This document shows, piece by piece, positions 59,833-64,000 of a stretch of 64,000 nt of DNA (positions are counted from its first letter, which is position 1; each line of letters begins with the position of its first letter). This stretch comes from Xenorhabdus miraniensis (GTDB taxonomy: Bacteria; Pseudomonadota; Gammaproteobacteria; Enterobacterales; Enterobacteriaceae). A program made the translations under genes and the position numbers. Where the stretch lies: NCBI RefSeq assembly GCF_002632615.1, contig NZ_NITZ01000020.1, positions 1 through 64,000 of the forward strand, given 5' to 3'. The notes beneath the pieces are model-generated. The model ran no database searches. It was given only the letters and a program-made list of their open reading frames with translations, and had not been told where the DNA came from.

Positions 59833-60486
59833 ATGATGAAAACAGCATTATTACTTATCGATCTGCAAAATGATTTCTGTACTGGGGGCGCACTGGCGGT
59901 TAAAGAGAGTGAGACTGTCATTAAAGTAGCGAATGAGGTTATCGCCCTCTGTCAGGAAAATAATAGCCAGAAGAATCATACTGCTATTATTGCCAGTCAG
60001 GATTGGCACCCAACAAACCACATGAGTTTTGCCGTAAATTCCGGGCAAAAAATGGGGGAATTAGGCGAACTTAATGGCATTCCCCAAATATGGTGGCCGG
60101 TTCACTGTGTACAGGGGCAATTTGGAGCAGAATTTCATCCTTTATTGAATCAATCAGCTATCCAGGAAGTTTTTCAAAAAGGCGAAAATCCCCAGATAGA
60201 TAGTTATAGTACGTTTTTCGACAATGACCATAAAAGCGAAACTCAACTGCATGGATGGCTGACTGAACATAATATACAGCGCTTACTTGTATTGGGCATT
60301 GCTACTGATTACTGCGTTAAATTTACTGTACTTGATGCTCTGGCTCTCGGCTACGAAACCTATGTGATTACAGATGGTTGTCGTGGTGTCAATATTCAGC
60401 CCGATGACAGCCAGCATGCTTTTGAGGAAATGGCATCCAAGGGTGCTAAATTAATCTCACAAAGCGAAATAGTATCGATTTTGTAA
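59833..60486 (+). CDS. pncA: Nicotinamidase
   Basis: A 217-residue enzyme (E. coli 213) turning nicotinamide into nicotinate for NAD salvage. The catalytic Asp is in LLIDLQNDFCTGGALAV, Lys in KGENPQIDSYS and Cys in GIATDYCVKFT; the metal ligands are in QDWHPTNH. Two ATG codons stand in tandem (59833 and 59836), and either may be used after the GAGAAAT site. A nested hairpin terminator follows. Confidence 0.95.
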   Translation: MMKTALLLIDLQNDFCTGGALAVKESETVIKVANEVIALCQENNSQKNHTAIIASQDWHPTNHMSFAVNSGQKMGELGELNGIPQIWWPVHCVQGQFGAEFHPLLNQSAIQEVFQKGENPQIDSYSTFFDNDHKSETQLHGWLTEHNIQRLLVLGIATDYCVKFTVLDALALGYETYVITDGCRGVNIQPDDSQHAFEEMASKGAKLISQSEIVSIL

Positions 60487-60499
60487 ACACCAAAAATCG

Positions 60500-60546
60500 C
60501 CTCGTCCTTGGCTAAAATTATTTTTAGCAAACAGGACGAGGTTTTT
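60500..60546 (+). terminator. pncA terminator (nested hairpin)
   Basis: CCTCGTCCT (60500-60508) pairs with AGGACGAGG (60533-60541), with an inner GCTAAAA/TTTTAGC hairpin, followed by TTTTT. Confidence 0.88.
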
Positions 60547-60663
60547 ATGTACAAACTAAAAACGTACACAATGTTGTACATAAAAATTGATCTTACATTG
60601 GTTAGATAGGGAAAATTGAGATCGGTTTCAAGGTGAGGATAAGAAGGAAGTTACTATCACTAT

Positions 60664-60681
60664 AGGGCAGCAATCTGCCCT
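60664..60681. other. Short hairpin in the post-pncA interval
   Basis: AGGGCAG (60664-60670) and CTGCCCT (60675-60681) form a perfect 7-bp stem with a CAAT loop. The role is unknown. The surrounding 60547-60828 shows no gene. Confidence 0.4.
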
Positions 60682-60828
60682 TTAACATACGGGATAACCC
60701 TGCATGTACTGGACAGCTTAAACTCAAGCTCTCCTGTGTCGTTTATAACTCATTGATTTATCCGAGACCGTCACGTTGACTCAATCATTGCGGAAATCCC
60801 ACTTGAATAATGTTGATTGAGTTTTAAT

Positions 60829-60887
60829 CTCCAATCTTCTGCATCATGCAGAAGATTGGAGGGTTAAAGGTGAGATTTCTCACCTTT
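60829..60887. other. Two tandem perfect hairpins
   Basis: CTCCAATCTTCTGCAT (60829-60844) and ATGCAGAAGATTGGAG (60846-60861) form a 16-bp inverted repeat with a one-base centre. Five bases later AAAGGTGAG (60866-60874) and CTCACCTTT (60879-60887) form a second perfect 9-bp stem with an ATTT loop. Together they could be a small structured RNA, an operator pair or the ends of a mobile cassette. Confidence 0.6.
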
Positions 60888-60894
60888 ATAAAAC

Positions 60895-61038
60895 TTGTTG
60901 ATTTTGCTTATTTCTGTCACAGGGACAGGGATTTTTACTGTGCTGAGTTTTGATAGCAACTACAGTGATAACTCAGGTGACTTTTATGTTAATGTTAAAA
61001 TAGAGTCACGTTATTCTCTTCTCGAAGAAATAAAATAA
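60895..61038 (+). CDS. Possible tiny ORF or gene remnant, 47 codons
   Basis: An open frame from TTG 60895 (hydrophobic start LILLISVTGTGIFTVL) to TAA 61036-61038, with a plausible acidic/polar second half ending in IESRYSLLEEIK. A perfect terminator hairpin follows 14 bases after the stop, as for a real transcription unit. No ATG and no clear ribosome site are present. It may be the 3' remnant of a longer gene lost by rearrangement. I do not recognise it. Confidence 0.3.
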   Translation: MLILLISVTGTGIFTVLSFDSNYSDNSGDFYVNVKIESRYSLLEEIK

Positions 61039-61051
61039 ATAATTAAAACTC

Positions 61052-61080
61052 TAACCCGCAACTTTCTGCGGGTTAATTAT
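61052..61080 (+). terminator. Terminator after the tiny ORF
   Basis: TAACCCGCA (61052-61060) and TGCGGGTTA (61067-61075) form a perfect 9-bp stem with a 6-base loop, followed by an A/T-rich tail. Confidence 0.7.
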
Positions 61081-61208
61081 TCATACCAAATAGGAAAAAT
61101 GGAAACAGTTTTTATTTGAAATATATTTTTCATCACATTTCTATAAATTAGCGGCCATGACATCAATTTATTGAATCATGTATAGCATGCTTATTTGAAT
61201 AATATTCA

Positions 61209-61330
61209 GGCCATGATTCCAATAATTAGATATTGTGATAGATGCCTCTCTTTTTTATTATTGGTGAGTTATGGCGAAAGTTAATGTGGTTTGTCGTTAT
61301 TGTCACAAAACAGAAGAGGTCAAGAAAATG
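61209..61330 (+). mobile_element. IS1-family remnant (left end and start of insA)
   Basis: GGCCATGATTCCAATAATTA (61209-61228) and the following bases align, with gaps, to the left end of IS1. The IS1-type insA start follows at 61271: MAKVNVVCRYCHKTEEVKK, with the Cys-x2-Cys zinc-finger beginning of InsA. Similarity stops at about 61330, exactly where the terminator of the pixA-like gene begins. The rest of the element is lost. Confidence 0.65.
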
Positions 61331-61359
61331 AAAAAGCCCCACATGGTTAGTGAGGCTTT
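61331..61359 (-). terminator. Terminator of the PixA-like gene
   Basis: On the minus strand AAAGCCTCAC and GTGGGGCTTT form a 10-pair stem with one mismatch and a 7-base loop, followed by TT from the A run at 61331-61335. Confidence 0.85.
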
Positions 61360-61386
61360 ATTTATAATTGGGAATTACACAATGGA

Positions 61387-61947
61387 TCATCTATTGTCCA
61401 GAATAATAGCTGGATCCCAATTAACATATCCCCTGAAATTACCATTATCATATATACCTACAATGAACGCATAATATTCTGTAGCTGCATTTCCAGGAGG
61501 AGGCATGTTTTTAACGGTGATATCCCAATAGTAGCTAAATATTTCCTGAAGATCTACTTCAAGCGGATTTGGGTTTGGTACTGGATTATCTGACTTCAAC
61601 ACAGGGACATAAGAATGTATCGGCTTTACTTCTGGGGGGACGAAAAAATAACTTGCTTCAGTTGGTGTCTGAAAAACCGGGTAAAGTTTCAATAATGCAG
61701 CTGAATACTCTGAATCTTTAGACAAAGTAACCCCACGCCAACGAATAGTATCACCATTCTTAGCTTTAACTTGTAAGTCACTTCCACCCTGACCCTGTAT
61801 AACATATTTTGACTTAGCTAACATATGAATATATTTGTTTCCATTACTAAGGAAAGTAGGTGCATTAATATTATTACTAATCTTACCATAATCTTCCATA
61901 ATAGATTGCGCGTCCACAGTAACTAATATATCGATCACATTCGCCAT
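61387..61947 (-). CDS. PixA/AidA-family inclusion-body protein
   Basis: A 186-residue protein with no signal peptide. The start (ANVIDILVTVDAQSIMEDYG), the central GQGGSDLQVKAKNGDTIRWRGV and the C-terminal YYAFIVGIYDNGNFRGYVNWDPAI match the PixA/AidA family as I know it. PixA is the crystalline inclusion protein of Xenorhabdus nematophila, made by stationary-phase cells; AidA of Ralstonia and Burkholderia is quorum-regulated. GAGGG stands about 8 bases before ATG. It is a single-gene unit with its own terminator, flanked by IS1 and IS3 remnants. This copy is not obviously Met-rich, so it may be a relative rather than PixA itself. Confidence 0.8.
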   Translation of the reverse strand: MANVIDILVTVDAQSIMEDYGKISNNINAPTFLSNGNKYIHMLAKSKYVIQGQGGSDLQVKAKNGDTIRWRGVTLSKDSEYSAALLKLYPVFQTPTEASYFFVPPEVKPIHSYVPVLKSDNPVPNPNPLEVDLQEIFSYYWDITVKNMPPPGNAATEYYAFIVGIYDNGNFRGYVNWDPAIILDNR

Positions 61948-62326
61948 TATAGTACCCTCATTAGTTAATAGTATTATTATTTTTTATTCGCAAACCAAAA
62001 TAACAACAGGCCTATATTTAAACACTAAACTGCTTACAGATTTAACCATATCAGAATAAATCAAGATGGAAATATCAAAAAAATATAATAACAAAGGAAA
62101 ATAAATTACAATTAAATATTTTTAATGATATTGATTTGATATTGTTTGTTTTATGTAAAATTTATTTCCAAATCTATTTTGTATTGCTATTAAATAGACT
62201 AGAAACAAAAAAACGCAATCGCGAAACTTTAAACACTCGATAAGCTATGTGACATTGCTATCACCCTTATCACAATATACTGACTTTTGTAATTAAGCAA
62301 CTTGATTAACGGTTTCTTTTTGCACA
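61948..62326. other. A+T-rich upstream region of the PixA-like gene
   Basis: Very A+T-rich with no supportable gene. It should hold the promoter of the PixA-like gene, but no single -35/-10 pair stands out. Confidence 0.45.
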
Positions 62327-62436
62327 CATTTATCCAGTTCCAACACCAGATCCGAAACAGCCAGCACATTAATCATCTCAACCAGCAGTTCGCGGTCACC
62401 GAACCCAATCAGGTTTGGTGCGGTGATTGTAGTTTA
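62327..62436 (+). mobile_element. IS3-family transposase remnant
   Basis: The translation [18 protein letters not shown] matches the conserved region before the DDE catalytic core of IS3-family OrfB transposases (their next residues are usually VTYIWT). The match ends abruptly at about 62436, and a stop codon follows at 62512-62514. Neither end of the IS is visible. Confidence 0.7.
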
Positions 62437-62517
62437 TGTACACCAAGCAACAAGCAAGATGTACATATTTCTCGTGACACAAGGTGTGTGTTTGTAACTA
62501 TTACTGACTATTAATAA

Positions 62518-62787
62518 CTAAAGCTGATTAATGAACCGTATTTCGGACTGGAATGTCGCTTTTAGCTCTTGTTTACTTTTGATAGTAATTTGACCATCTG
62601 TGCCAATCGTCATATGTTCAGGATCATGATTATGCCTGGCCTGCCAAAGCATCACCGCCTGTAAACTATGTTCTTTCTGTTCTGGCGTAAGTGGTACGCC
62701 ATCCTGCCATTTTCCTAATTCGACAGCCTGAACCAATCGCTGATAAATTTCGGGTGTCATGGCAGAAATTAAATCATCCAACTTCAT
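62518..62787 (-). CDS. yeaC: YeaC (DUF1315 family)
   Basis: An 89-residue cytoplasmic protein (E. coli 90) of unknown function. MKLDDLISAMTPEIYQRLVQ, AVELGKWQDGVPLTPEQKE and VMLWQARHN match E. coli YeaC. The C-terminal 15 residues are less conserved. It lies downstream of msrB on the same strand, the conserved yeaC-msrB arrangement. The IS3 remnant ends close beyond its stop codon. Confidence 0.92.
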   Translation of the reverse strand: MKLDDLISAMTPEIYQRLVQAVELGKWQDGVPLTPEQKEHSLQAVMLWQARHNHDPEHMTIGTDGQITIKSKQELKATFQSEIRFINQL

Positions 62788-62981
62788 TAATATTCCTTAG
62801 CGGCTACATGGCTATTTATATTATTTACACGATGACACTGAGAATGACTATAAGCCGACACTATTTCAATCAATATCATCACAAGTTAATAGCTTAATTT
62901 TAACACCAGAGCTGAATCGTTTCTTTTACATTATGAAACCCAATAGTTTCACCTGAGTTCAAAAAACAGCCTTAAATGACA

Positions 62982-63395
62982 TTAACCTGCTGTTTCTTCG
63001 CTTGTTTCTTTATCGATAAAACGCAATGCTGCTGAATTAATGCAGAAACGCTCCCCTGTCGGTTTGGGGCCATCGGGAAAAACATGCCCTAAGTGGGCCT
63101 GACAATGGCTACAACGCACCTCTATCCGGTGCATATTATGTGAATAATCATCAAGGTAAGTGATAGAATCATCATCGATTGGCTGGTAAAAACTCGGCCA
63201 TCCGCATCCAGAATCAAATTTAGTATCTGAAACAAATAATGGCTGGCGACAACACAGGCAATGGTAAATACCACTTTTTTTGTTGTGCAGTAATTTTCCT
63301 GAAAACGGCGGCTCAGTGCCTGCTTCTTGCGTAACATGACGCTGCATTGTACTAAGCTGTTCTATAGAAAGGGAAATATTTTGACTTTTAGCCAT
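62982..63395 (-). CDS. msrB: Peptide methionine-(R)-sulfoxide reductase
   Basis: A 137-residue repair enzyme, equal in length to E. coli MsrB. It reduces Met-R-sulfoxide with thioredoxin. The two Zn CxxC pairs are visible (CLCC and CSHC), as are [11 protein letters not shown] and the catalytic Cys in [16 protein letters not shown] 63395 has AGGTGG about eight bases upstream; an in-frame start three codons earlier is less likely. It diverges from gapA. Confidence 0.96.
   Translation of the reverse strand: MAKSQNISLSIEQLSTMQRHVTQEAGTEPPFSGKLLHNKKSGIYHCLCCRQPLFVSDTKFDSGCGWPSFYQPIDDDSITYLDDYSHNMHRIEVRCSHCQAHLGHVFPDGPKPTGERFCINSAALRFIDKETSEETAG

Positions 63396-64000
<605 letters not shown>

Noticed and set aside
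61271..61474. 67-codon plus-strand open frame as an independent gene
   Set aside because: Only the first 19 or so codons are meaningful (IS1 InsA start); the rest runs through the terminator and into the antisense of the PixA-like gene.
62302..62514. 70-codon plus-strand open frame as an independent gene
   Set aside because: It is a chimera of an IS3-family transposase fragment and unrelated sequence.

Overview
The window looks like chromosome of an insect-associated gamma-proteobacterium of the Morganellaceae, most likely Xenorhabdus (Photorhabdus is the alternative). Most genes are close counterparts of enterobacterial housekeeping genes (trp, opp, hns-galU, xthA-topB-selD-ydjA-sppA-ansA-pncA, yeaC-msrB-gapA). 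The window also carries a PixA/AidA-type inclusion-body protein and palindromic intergenic repeats of a kind I associate with this group. No database search was possible; family calls rest on recognised motifs and remembered homologues.

Layout. 1-158: end of an IS256-family insertion that has cut off the 3' end of yciN. 341-5546: sohB, yciK, btuR, rluB, yciO and rnm, the conserved block beside trp. 5702-12813: a visibly A+T-rich two-gene insertion between rnm and the trp promoter. It encodes a 592-residue secreted protein and a 1766-residue secreted trypsin-like protease followed by a long chain of Ig-like modules. This is the most unusual part of the window. 13288-20142: the trp operon with TrpR operator, leader peptide and attenuator, then trpE-G-D-CF-B-A. 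20318-28573: hrpA, azoR and ydbH-ynbE-ydbL. 28833-30725: clsA and yciU. 30846-38189: the oppABCDF oligopeptide transporter with a second oppA in front. 38793-43305: ychE, adhE, tdk. 43952-47893: hns, then galU-ugd-UDP-glucuronate epimerase, which supplies UDP-glucose, UDP-glucuronate and UDP-galacturonate for surface polysaccharide.

48583-50199: ychJ, purU and tRNA-Tyr with its strong stringent-type promoter. The E. coli neighbours rssAB are absent. 50546-51409: an orphan LysR regulator in A+T-rich surroundings. 52061-60486: xthA, topB, selD, ydjA, sppA, ansA, pncA. 60487-62517: a scarred accessory interval with several hairpins, a possible tiny ORF, an IS1-family remnant, a PixA-like gene and an IS3-family remnant. 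62518-64000: yeaC, msrB and the start of gapA, cut by the window edge.

The order is an E. coli-like mosaic. The hrpA-azoR-ydbH group sits between trpA and clsA, and purU-tyrT is joined to xthA. The three clearly foreign patches (protease locus, LysR region, PixA region) lie at or near such joints.
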